Positions 18,939 to 26,844 of a stretch of 64,000 nt of DNA are shown here, piece after piece. Under the pieces are notes generated by a model that was not told the DNA's origin, did no database searches, and worked only from the letters and a program-made list of their open reading frames with translations. Every line of letters starts with the position of its first letter. The stretch's first letter is position 1. The translations under genes and the position numbers were made by a program. Source of the stretch: PHAA01 sp022706565 (GTDB lineage: Bacteria; Bacillota; Syntrophomonadia; Syntrophomonadales; Syntrophomonadaceae); assembly GCA_040769385.1 (NCBI GenBank), contig JAXGLD010000002.1, positions 620,001 through 684,000 on the forward strand. Direction: 5' to 3'.

Positions 18939-18989
18939 ATGAAAAGCCTCCCAATCAATGTCATTCTACATCAACCAGGAGGCTTTCAT
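18939..18989 (-). terminator. Terminator-like inverted repeat
   Basis: ATGAAAAGCCTCC and GGAGGCTTTCAT form a 12-bp stem with one bulge and a long loop. On the minus strand it ends in CTTTTCATTT and lies about 75 bases after the LEA-like gene. A second palindrome, GGCCAT...ATGGCC, lies between them. Confidence 0.5.
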
Positions 18990-19063
18990 CCAAATAAAGG
19001 CCATAAATTATGTAATGGCCATAAACCCTCGGTCTCTTCTCTTTCTCCAGCTAGATTCCCTTG

Positions 19064-19366
19064 TTAAGGTGTTTTTCCCTTCAATTCCTTAACCTTGTTT
19101 TCCGCCAGGTCCTTCAGTTGTTCAAGTTTCTCGCCACCTTGGTCAGCCAGTGCTTCTGCTTTGGCCTTAAGTTCCTTGGCCTTATCTCCGGAAATATATT
19201 GTTCTGCTTTGTCTTCGACTTGATCCTTGATGTCCCCGGCTTTGACCTTCAGTTCACCCGCCTTCTCTTCGGCGATATCCTTTAGTTCTTCAGCCTTTTC
19301 CATGGTTTCTCCAATCACTTCTTTGGCCGCACCCATCATTTTGTCCAATTTGTCTTTAAACGCCAC
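19064..19366 (-). CDS. LEA/apolipoprotein-like helical repeat protein
   Basis: A 100-residue, almost wholly Lys/Glu/Ala/Asp/Leu protein with an 11-residue-like amphipathic repeat (KAGELKVKAGDIKDQVEDKA). This is typical of LEA-like, CsbD/YtxH-like or other stress-associated helical proteins. GTG start with AAAGGTGG 8 bases upstream. No cysteine, no leader. Such proteins often coat membranes or protect against drying, but this one is unassigned. It is a single gene with a terminator. Confidence 0.65.
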   Translation of the reverse strand: MAFKDKLDKMMGAAKEVIGETMEKAEELKDIAEEKAGELKVKAGDIKDQVEDKAEQYISGDKAKELKAKAEALADQGGEKLEQLKDLAENKVKELKGKTP

Positions 19367-19474
19367 CGCTCATACCACCTTTCCAATAAATTGAAGGTCT
19401 GACAGCAGTCCTTGGAACAATTATAACATGGTAGCCAGATGAGCATATAAGAACTAAACCAATCTTGACTATTT

Positions 19475-20470
19475 TTACCTGGCGATAAGCAATTCAGCTT
19501 TTTCGCCTACTTTGAGGGGCGTATCTGCAGGCAACCGAACCTTTATCTTCACGCTGTCCTTGTTTTTATTGGCGGTGGTTTGCATCTCTTTCGGAATATA
19601 TTGGGCCTTGGCATCTATAAAACTGATTATCCCAGTAGACTGTTCTGCTCCCCTTCTTATGGTTACTTCCTGTCCATAATTGATTGCAGCCAGATTGTCT
19701 TCCGGCAGATATGCTACCAGGACCTTTTCCGTATTCGACGCCACCTCAGCCAGGTTGTACCCAGGGGCTACAATATCGCCCAACCGGTAATTCTTGCTGA
19801 TTATGATTCCATCATTAACTGCCACGATTGTGAACTTGGCCAGGTCTTCCTGGGCTTGACGGATTTGGCTTTCGGACTGTTCCACATCTGCTTTGGCGGC
19901 ATCGATCTTCTCCTGGCTAACCCCCTCGAGCAGCAAGGCCAATTGCTGCCGGGCATTGTCCAGTTGCAGCTGCTTGGATGTCTGGTCTATTTGGGCCACT
20001 TCCAATTGATAACGAGCTTCGTCAAAATCCGCCTGGGCTATTCCTCCTGCTTCAAACAAGCCCTGAGCCCGTTCATATGCATCCTGGGCTCGCTGCACAG
20101 CAATCATGGCGGCTGCAACTGCCTGCTCCGCCAGGGCAACATTGTTGCGTCCCTGCTCTATCTGTTCCGCTTCAGTGCCTTTTCTCAACTCGGCAAGGGT
20201 CGCTTTTTTCTTGGTCAGGGTGGCTTGCAGCTGCTCCAGCGCGTATCGCTGGTCACTGTCGTCTATCACTGCGATTATATCACCCCTTACAACTTCCTGT
20301 CCGAGCTCGATAGGCGACCTGGTTATTTTTCCGGCTACTTCACTGAAGTTGGAATAGATGGAAGTCTCCACCACTCCAGTCAGAACCAGATCTTTATTCT
20401 GCGGCCATGAGCATCCGGCCGGAACAGCCATCACCAACAAGGCTAGCAACAACCCGCACAATCTTTTCAA
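19475..20470 (-). CDS. HlyD-type membrane fusion lipoprotein
   Basis: Adaptor subunit of an ABC exporter. The signal peptide ends in a lipobox (VPAGC, Cys20). A biotinyl-lipoyl-like half motif precedes (EVAGKITRSPIELGQEV), then a long coiled-coil hairpin (about residues 75-200, Gln/Ala/Glu-rich), then the second lipoyl half (VNDGIIISKNYRLGDIV) and a beta-barrel domain. TTG start after GAGGGGG. It is last in a three-gene operon with permease and ATPase. In a one-membrane cell it would tether outside the membrane and guide substrate away. Confidence 0.85.
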   Translation of the reverse strand: MKRLCGLLLALLVMAVPAGCSWPQNKDLVLTGVVETSIYSNFSEVAGKITRSPIELGQEVVRGDIIAVIDDSDQRYALEQLQATLTKKKATLAELRKGTEAEQIEQGRNNVALAEQAVAAAMIAVQRAQDAYERAQGLFEAGGIAQADFDEARYQLEVAQIDQTSKQLQLDNARQQLALLLEGVSQEKIDAAKADVEQSESQIRQAQEDLAKFTIVAVNDGIIISKNYRLGDIVAPGYNLAEVASNTEKVLVAYLPEDNLAAINYGQEVTIRRGAEQSTGIISFIDAKAQYIPKEMQTTANKNKDSVKIKVRLPADTPLKVGEKAELLIAR

Positions 20471-20490
20471 CAGATAGCCCCCTCACAATT

Positions 20491-21507
20491 TCATATCCGC
20501 CGGTATTTTTTAAGCAGCCGGGCATTTAGAGCCATGAAGAATACGCAAAATCCCGCAATCACAGCCAGATCGACAGCAATAACATCAATACCGGCGCCCT
20601 TAACCATGACCTTGGTCAAAGCATCGGTTACATAGTATAGAGGTACGGTCTTCTCTATGATCTCCAGCCACGAAGAAAGATCGAACAAGCCCGAGAAAAA
20701 TATCTGGGGAATAATGACGACGGGGATGAACTGCATCATCTGGAACTCGCTGTTGGCAGCGGTCGAGCACATGATTCCAAAGGTCAAGGCCACCATGGCG
20801 GCAAGCAAGATTATCAGCAGTACCAGGACAAATGAGCCCACCAAAGCCAGGTCCAGAATGTAGATACTGAACCAGGATATCAAAAAAGATTGCAGCACCG
20901 TCACTGTCCCGAATCCCATCACATAGCCTAGCACGATCTCCCATCGCTTGATCGGCATCGACAGCAGTTTCTCCAGGGTACCACTGGTCCGTTCCTGTAA
21001 AAAGGATATACCGGCTACCAAAAATGTGAAAAAGAAAACGATAAAGCCGATGTAAGCAGCTCCATATGTATCAAACATGGAAGAGTCTTCATAACTGTAC
21101 AGGTATTCGACCTCGGCCTGCAGGTCGCTGCGGGCATTGCCGGCTCTTAGTCCGGCCACCTGCACGGCAGCCAGGGCTGCTCTTGTATCGCCAGTCTGGC
21201 TGCCGTCCACCTTTACATACGCTTTGCCGCCGCTAACATTGATGAAAGCCACAATCTCCCCAGCTTCTAGAGCCTCTCGGGCTTGGCCTTCGGTCATCCT
21301 CATGACGATGACATTGCTGGTTTCCATGCTTTCGCTAAAACCTGAAGGAGCATTGATTATAGCTACCGTGGGAGTACTGGTAGATGTTTCAAATATGTAG
21401 TACATCAAGGTCAGCATCAACAACGGTGCCGCCATCATAAGCGCCAGGGTGCGCTTGTCATGGCGGAGCTGGTGAAGTATACGGACTGCTAATGCTCTAG
21501 CTTTCAT
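20491..21507 (-). CDS. ABC-2 type exporter permease
   Basis: A 338-residue permease. One N-terminal helix is followed by an extracellular domain of about 150 residues, then five membrane helices at the C-terminal half. The central FLQERTSGTLEKLLSMPIKRWE is the ABC-2 signature. ATG start. It overlaps the upstream ATPase gene by 11 bases, so the two are translationally coupled. Related YhgE/YbhR-type systems export drugs or lipids. The substrate here is unknown. Only one permease gene is present, so a homodimer is likely. Confidence 0.88.
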   Translation of the reverse strand: MKARALAVRILHQLRHDKRTLALMMAAPLLMLTLMYYIFETSTSTPTVAIINAPSGFSESMETSNVIVMRMTEGQAREALEAGEIVAFINVSGGKAYVKVDGSQTGDTRAALAAVQVAGLRAGNARSDLQAEVEYLYSYEDSSMFDTYGAAYIGFIVFFFTFLVAGISFLQERTSGTLEKLLSMPIKRWEIVLGYVMGFGTVTVLQSFLISWFSIYILDLALVGSFVLVLLIILLAAMVALTFGIMCSTAANSEFQMMQFIPVVIIPQIFFSGLFDLSSWLEIIEKTVPLYYVTDALTKVMVKGAGIDVIAVDLAVIAGFCVFFMALNARLLKKYRRI

Positions 21508-22237
21508 CGGCTTGACTCCCGTACCTTATGAAGGCTTCCTCCAGGCTGCTGGCCCCGATGTCCGCCTGCAGATCGACTGCCGTACCCTGGGCGATTATCC
21601 GTCCCTCTCTCATCATGGCCAACTGGTGGCATTTCTCCGCCTCATCCATCACATGAGTGGTCACCAGAATCGTTACTCCCCCCGCGCAGAGACGGTGGAG
21701 TTCCGCCCAGATGCTCTGCCGCAAGAGCGGGTCGATGCCTACCGTCGGTTCATCCAGAACCAACACCGGCGGATTGTGGAGAATGGCAATGGCCAGGGAC
21801 AACCTCCTCTTCATTCCGCCGGAATAAGCATAGACCGGCTTGCGGATATCGTCACCCAAACTCATCAGTCCCATGACTTCCGGTATTCTCCGTTTGAGAT
21901 CAGACCTGTTCATACCATATATCGAGCCAAAGAAGCTTAGATTCTCTTCCGCACTGAGGGAATTATATAGAGCATCGCCCTGGGCCATGTAACCTATCCT
22001 GCTCATAGTGGTCAGATCAGGCATCGAGGTGTCGAGGACACGGGCATGACCAGAATCAGCTTCCAGAATGCCCACCATGATCTTAACCATGGTGGTCTTT
22101 CCGCAGCCCGATGGTCCCAATAGACCATATATCCTGGCGAAGGGGATCTGCAGGTCGATATCTTTAAGGACGTGCTGTTGGCCGAAAGATTTGTTTATGC
22201 CACTAAGGTTTATGCAGGCTGCTGCCGTCTCCGTCAT
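21497..22237 (-). CDS. ABC exporter ATP-binding protein
   Basis: A 246-residue ATPase with Walker A GPSGCGKTT, signature YSGGMKRRLSL, Walker B VLVLDEPTVGID and the H-loop TTHVMDEAE. I chose the ATG before TETAAAC, because GGGGGGG precedes it and the ABC fold begins 10 residues later. The frame is open for 59 further codons upstream, with no ribosome site. It heads the ATPase-permease-adaptor operon. Confidence 0.92.
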   Translation of the reverse strand: MTETAAACINLSGINKSFGQQHVLKDIDLQIPFARIYGLLGPSGCGKTTMVKIMVGILEADSGHARVLDTSMPDLTTMSRIGYMAQGDALYNSLSAEENLSFFGSIYGMNRSDLKRRIPEVMGLMSLGDDIRKPVYAYSGGMKRRLSLAIAILHNPPVLVLDEPTVGIDPLLRQSIWAELHRLCAGGVTILVTTHVMDEAEKCHQLAMMREGRIIAQGTAVDLQADIGASSLEEAFIRYGSQADES

Positions 22238-22451
22238 CACACACCCCCCCTGTATCCACATACCCTGTTTCCGCCGCCCTAAACCGACCGAAAGCTGACG
22301 GGATTGCCTGACCAAGCATTGCTGGATATAATGGCCATATCTTAAGAAAGGAAAGACGCCTCTGTTTAAATGTCCTAATGCTACAACAGAAGCACCAGAG
22401 ACGTCACCACTCAAAGTATGGTTATTGTATCAGAATATGGATGAAACCCTT

Positions 22452-22640
22452 CTAAGGTGTTTTAGTTAAGAGCCTGGCAGATTTCTGCCTGCTGTAGTGG
22501 ATTAAGGTGATCGCAGCCGCCAAAGAGTCATCGATGGCCTGGTGACAAGATAATTCTGACATTCGCAGATGAGATGTGGAGTGAGCGGATTCATCACGAA
22601 CTCGGATATGTTAGTCCCCACAAACGCCATGTTCGGGAAA
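22452..22640 (-). pseudogene. Possible DEDDh exonuclease (DnaQ-like) C-terminal remnant
   Basis: A minus-strand frame ends with CHQAIDDSLAAAITLIHYS and a stop. H-x-A-x-x-D is the ExoIII motif of DnaQ-like 3'-5' exonucleases, followed by the usual closing helix. A neighbouring frame just upstream reads FVGTNISEF, similar to the ExoII motif, so a frameshift separates them. The rest of the gene is missing. The match rests on short motifs only. Confidence 0.35.
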
Positions 22641-22951
22641 GCATAGACCGTAATAGGAAGCAGCGATAAGTGTAAGCGTGATGAGTCCACCTTCAAGGGT
22701 GGCGAATGGTTCGAAGCAGAGCGGATTACTTCCGGGGTGCTGCGTCGATAATCAGATATGACCTGAAGGAATCTGCGGAGTTATCAGCCTCCAGTCAGGC
22801 TCCGCAGGATCTGGCGCGGTGGGATGCCCCGAGTGGCTGGCCAGAGTTGTCAAACCATAGCCAATTTAAATTTATGGCCACATACCCGTTCATTCTGTCC
22901 ATAACAATATATTTTACCTCATGCTGAAACCTAACACGAAGGAGGATCAGC

Positions 22952-24105
22952 ATGAGAGATCAAGGCAGAGCTATCGCTGCCCAAGGATGCAGCTACTATC
23001 CCTCTTGGGCGAAGGCCTGGATGCCGGACAGCAATTAAACCAGGATATGCAACAGACCGCATATCCGAACGCACCTGCGCCGGTATCTGGATCTGTACAA
23101 AGCAGAGGATTCAAGCTGAAGCCAAGGCCGAGGCCAACGGTGCAGGAAGCGGTACCAAACATTTGGGCAAGCCATAGCTGCGCCGCGGTGCCCGCCGCGC
23201 ATCAGTCGATCATTCAGATTTTAGAGTGGAAGGCTGGTTCAGCGGGACAATCAAGCGCAGCACCTGCGGAAGTTAGCCCGAAGGTTACAGCAGTCGTCAT
23301 GCGTATGCCGATAGCGAGTAGCGGCCGCTATCAAAATACCGCAACCAGCTTTGGCATTCCGATATCAACGCCCTACCTCCCATCGGCAAGGAGGCAAGAA
23401 AAACAAGCTACCTGTATTTGTGATACGCCACTGCTATATTGGCGAGTTCTACCCGGTATTGGACCAGATCATTGTGAAGACTGTCAAGAAAGCCATTCTA
23501 AAAAACGGCTTCCGGAAGGTATTTCGATAACGGCGGCCAGTACCGCAACAAATGGATGAATAGAGCCTGTGCAGATGGGATACGCTGCTCTATGCGCCTA
23601 CTTCAGAAGCTACCGGCAAGGTAGAACGTTTAACCGGGTGGTAGACTCATTTTTAGCTGAGGCTGTGAAAACCCTCAAACCCGGAGTTGAACCAACTGCT
23701 TGCGGTCTGGCTGAGGAATGTTACAGCATAAGCCCCATAGGCATAGAGGCCAGCTAGCCGGCGTGGCCTACCGCAGTGACGCAAGACCTGATATGATCCT
23801 GAGATACGGCCAGCCTTCTCTTGAGGAAAGAAAGGTAGACAAATCGGTGCATCAGCTTTGCGAACAAATACGAATGGCCGACTGATTGTAAAGTAGATGT
23901 AATCTATGACCCGGCTGATGTAAGTGAACTTACTATCGAATACGAAGGTCACCAGCCCTTAAGCCGACAATGGTGATAGGAGAACGGCGGCAAAGCCGTT
24001 GCCCGAACATCTGCAAAGAACCGGTGATTCATCAAGGTTGCTTAAGCGGCAGCTAAAAGAACCAGAGCGCAAAAACTCAGAGCCCAGCTTTCACCGGTCA
24101 GTACG
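22952..24105 (+). pseudogene. Degenerate DDE (IS481/rve-type) transposase
   Basis: Starts with AAGGAGGATCAGC-ATG and breaks after 26 codons. Segments in all three frames recall one protein: YIGEFYPVLDQIIVKTVKKA around the first catalytic region, then the second-Asp region now broken by a stop, LLYAPTSEATGKVERL with the catalytic Glu region, VVDSFLAEAVKTL in another frame, and near the end KPLPEHLQRTGDSSRLL. More than ten stops or shifts interrupt it, so it cannot be functional. Confidence 0.7.
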
Positions 24106-24115
24106 GAAGAAGGGC

Positions 24116-24698
24116 GTGGAAAGCTACTATGGGCTTAAAAACACCGTTTTCAGAATATCCTACTGATCAGCTGTATCAGTCACACATGCTGGAAGAGACC
24201 CGGGGAGGCTGAGTACACCGCCCAGCAGATGTTGCGGTCTTAACCGAGATTGTGGGACCGGCAAGACCACCACCATCAGACGTTCAAATCTGATTCGTCA
24301 TGGTGATGTACCTGGCTAGTTAACCCGCGCATTTTAGCTCTGGAGCAGCTGAGCCTACGGAGACGCAAACGGCGTGCTGAGGATGGTATCCATCACATGA
24401 GCCCGGTCATCGTGGATGAAGCCATCTGTTGGACAAAGAGATGGAAGACGGTTCGTTGTTTCAAATGGATGCCAAAGCCGCCGATTTGACGAACGGGACG
24501 AATTAATACGCCATCGGCAGCATCGATTGCAAGCTGCCCCATCTGACCGTTCCCAAGTCGGGGAAAGGCAGCAGCCGGCGACCGTATTTTTCATAACGCG
24601 TTGACGAGATTCAGGTTTTAGCGGGCAGATGCAACAGGCTCACCCGCTCATGGAGCAAAACAACGGATATCATTGATGATCACATGGTTCTGGCGTAG
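24116..24698 (+). pseudogene. Degenerate AAA ATPase of the transposon (ExeA/TnsC-like)
   Basis: The GTG start leads into ESYYGLKNTVFRISY then a stop. Further fragments are DCGTGKTTTIRR (Walker A), a VIVDEAHLLDKE-like region readable across frames (Walker B) and DDHMVLA at the end. This is the accessory ATPase that partners the upstream transposase. Multiple frameshifts and stops make it non-functional. Confidence 0.7.
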
Positions 24699-24925
24699 AG
24701 AATTAGTTCTCCACGGTATCGACATCATTTACGTCAACTTTGAGCAGTCTATCGCCGACATAGTGACCCGACAATCCCGTTTCATTATAAATAACACAGC
24801 TGGCGAACAAAAATACATCGGCAAAATGGATTGGAACCAGTTACCTGGGCAATACGTTGATGAACACCGGGTGGAGTTCGCCACCGCGATGCTTTGTTGG
24901 TCTCAGGTCGATCCCCATACCTAAA

Positions 24926-25408
24926 TCAGCGGAAGGATAGGATACGATCCAGGGTTTTAAGATGAGCCTGAAGTTGGTCCAGGTCCGGCCTGATCCGGAC
25001 GATCGTGGACTTAATCAGATCAATGCCCTCGGATTGAAGGAAGGTCAGGTAGTCGACTTCAACCACCCGGTCGCGGATAACCAGATCTATCGCATTCTGA
25101 AGCAGATCAGGGTATTTAAACATAATATCAGAATATTCATTAATAAACATAGATAAGTTGACCATGGCTTCGCCGTCAACATCTTTCAGGTAGCGGAAGG
25201 AGTCTCGCAGCTCTTTGGTAACGGCTGCGAAAGACTCGTTTATCACCGCATCCTTGCCGCCAAAATGGTAATTGACAGCGGCGACATTTACACCAGCTCG
25301 GGAAGCGATCTTTCTGACCGTCGTGTTGGGCAGCCCTTCTTCAGCTATAATATTCATGGTGGCCTGCACAATCCTTTGTTTGGTGGTCAGACCAGCGGGG
25401 CTTGCCAT
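24926..25408 (-). CDS. TetR family regulator
   Basis: A 160-residue regulator, short for the family. The N-terminal helix-turn-helix is typical: TVRKIASRAGVNVAAVNYHF at about residues 29-48. The ligand domain is trimmed compared with the usual 190 residues. ATG start. It is divergent from the acyl-CoA dehydratase activase gene 160 bases away and most likely controls it. A palindrome near that gene's predicted start of transcription is a candidate operator. Confidence 0.85.
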   Translation of the reverse strand: MASPAGLTTKQRIVQATMNIIAEEGLPNTTVRKIASRAGVNVAAVNYHFGGKDAVINESFAAVTKELRDSFRYLKDVDGEAMVNLSMFINEYSDIMFKYPDLLQNAIDLVIRDRVVEVDYLTFLQSEGIDLIKSTIVRIRPDLDQLQAHLKTLDRILSFR

Positions 25409-25480
25409 ATGATTCCTCCATGTTTTTACTATGCCGCGTAAACTCTTGTATTTAGGTCATCCTAGCTCCAAAATGAACCG

Positions 25481-25509
25481 TTGACATGCCGTTGTCGGTA
25501 GATTACCAT
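25481..25509 (+). promoter_or_regulatory. SigmaA-type promoter of the activase gene
   Basis: TTGACA, a 17-base spacer and TACCAT, about 60 bases before the TTG start of the activase gene. Confidence 0.5.
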
Positions 25510-25526
25510 AAATCTATAAACTTTTC

Positions 25527-25537
25527 AAACAGTGTTT
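25527..25537. promoter_or_regulatory. Candidate TetR operator
   Basis: AAACAGTGTTT, a perfect odd-centred palindrome (AAACA-G-TGTTT), lies about 10-20 bases after the predicted transcription start and before the activase ribosome site. Its position suits repression by the divergent TetR protein. Confidence 0.35.
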
Positions 25538-25568
25538 AAATTGCTGGGGGCAATGGGGAGGAGAACCC

Positions 25569-26276
25569 TTGAGTAATATTCTGCGGATGGGACTGGACGT
25601 AGGTTCCACCACCGTTAAACTTGTCGTAGTCGATGATGGAGGAACGGTTGTACACACCGATTATCGCCGTCATTATGCCGACACCCGGCTGCATACCACC
25701 GAACTACTGCAGGATGCCTACAAGATAGTCCGCAACAATCCAATGACGGTAATGGTAACCGGCTCAGCCGGCATCTCCATTTCTTCCTGGTTGGGCGTAC
25801 AGCATATCCAGGAGGTAATAGCCTGCAACAATGCCATCGAGAGACTGATTCCCCAGACCGATGTCGCCATCGAACTGGGTGGCGAAGACGCCAAGATCAC
25901 TTTCTTCAGGGATGGACTGGACCAACGGATGAATGGAATCTGCGCCGGAGGTACTGGGGCCTTTATTGACCAGATGGCCACTCTACTGGGTACCGATACC
26001 ATTGGCCTGAATAACATGGCGCGCCAACATTCTACTATCTACCCGGTAGCAGCGCGCTGTGGGGTTTTTGCCAAAACTGATATCCAGGTACTGCTCAACG
26101 AAGGTGCGCTCAAGGAAGATATCGCCGCATCCGTATTCCAGGCAGTTGTCAACCAGACCATCAGTGGCCTGGCCTGTGGGAAATCAATCAGCGGCAACGT
26201 TGCTTTTTCTGGGTGGACCTCTCTATTTCTTGTCCGAACTGCGGCAGAGATTCCGAGATACTTTGAAGTTAAATGA
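25569..26276 (+). CDS. Activase gene, 5' segment before the first frameshift
   Basis: Encodes the first activase domain: DVGSTTVK, TGSAGIS, ELGGEDAK, the CAGGTGAF loop with its cysteine, and ARCGVFAKTD with the second conserved cysteine. In the homodimeric activases the cysteines hold a bridging [4Fe-4S] cluster. The final 20 codons after VAF are out of frame and are not part of the real protein. Confidence 0.6.
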   Translation: MSNILRMGLDVGSTTVKLVVVDDGGTVVHTDYRRHYADTRLHTTELLQDAYKIVRNNPMTVMVTGSAGISISSWLGVQHIQEVIACNNAIERLIPQTDVAIELGGEDAKITFFRDGLDQRMNGICAGGTGAFIDQMATLLGTDTIGLNNMARQHSTIYPVAARCGVFAKTDIQVLLNEGALKEDIAASVFQAVVNQTISGLACGKSISGNVAFSGWTSLFLVRTAAEIPRYFEVK

Positions 26277-26844
26277 CCAGCAAGCGATATTCCCCAACCA
26301 CGCCCATTTCTATGTAGCCTTGGGGGCAGCCTTGGCGTCTAGTGCTGGTGACACTGTTTTTCTGCCGGCGTTGATCAAGCGGTTGCAGGCGGTAGATCTG
26401 TCTGACCATGAATTCAACCGTCTGCAGCCCCTTTTCCGCAACAATGAGGAGTTAAACGCATTCCGGCAGCGTCATAACCGGCATAAAATAAATCGCGTGG
26501 ACCTGGCCACTTTTGCCGGTAACTGCTTTCTGGGCATCGATGCCGGCTCCACCACAACCAAGGCTGCCATTATCGATGCAGACGGCGCCCTCTTGTACTC
26601 CTTTTATGGCAACAATACCGGTAGTCCGCTGAATTCAGCCGTCAACATTCTACGGGACATTTATGCTTGCCTGCCGGCCTCAGCCCGAATCGCCAACTCA
26701 GCAGTTACGGGATATGGTGAGGGCTTGTTAAAAGCCGCCTTGCAGATTGACGTGGGCGAGGTAGAGACTATCGCCCATTACACCGCTGCCCACTTTTTCG
26801 ACCCAGAGGTAGATCTTATCCTGGATATAGGGGGCAGGACATGA
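26217..26844 (+). CDS. Activase gene, middle segment between the frameshifts
   Basis: Encodes the end of the first activase domain (LGGPLYFLSELRQRF, HFYVALGAALAS), a linker, and the start of the second activase domain (GIDAGSTTTKAAIIDADG, ANSAVTGYGEGLLKAAL). It has no start of its own. The frame ends two codons after the damaged LDIGG motif. Confidence 0.6.

Larger units (their letters stand above)
22760..24924 (+). mobile_element. Decayed transposon: DDE transposase plus AAA ATPase
   Basis: About 2 kb without one intact gene. Two consecutive plus-strand remnants can be read, first an IS481-like DDE transposase and then an ExeA/TnsC-type ATPase, an arrangement found in a Firmicute transposon group. 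The ends are estimates: a 10-bp inverted repeat (ATCTGCGGAG/CTCCGCAGGAT) lies near the left side, and no matching terminal repeat or target duplication was found. The density of stops and frameshifts implies an old insertion. Confidence 0.6.
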
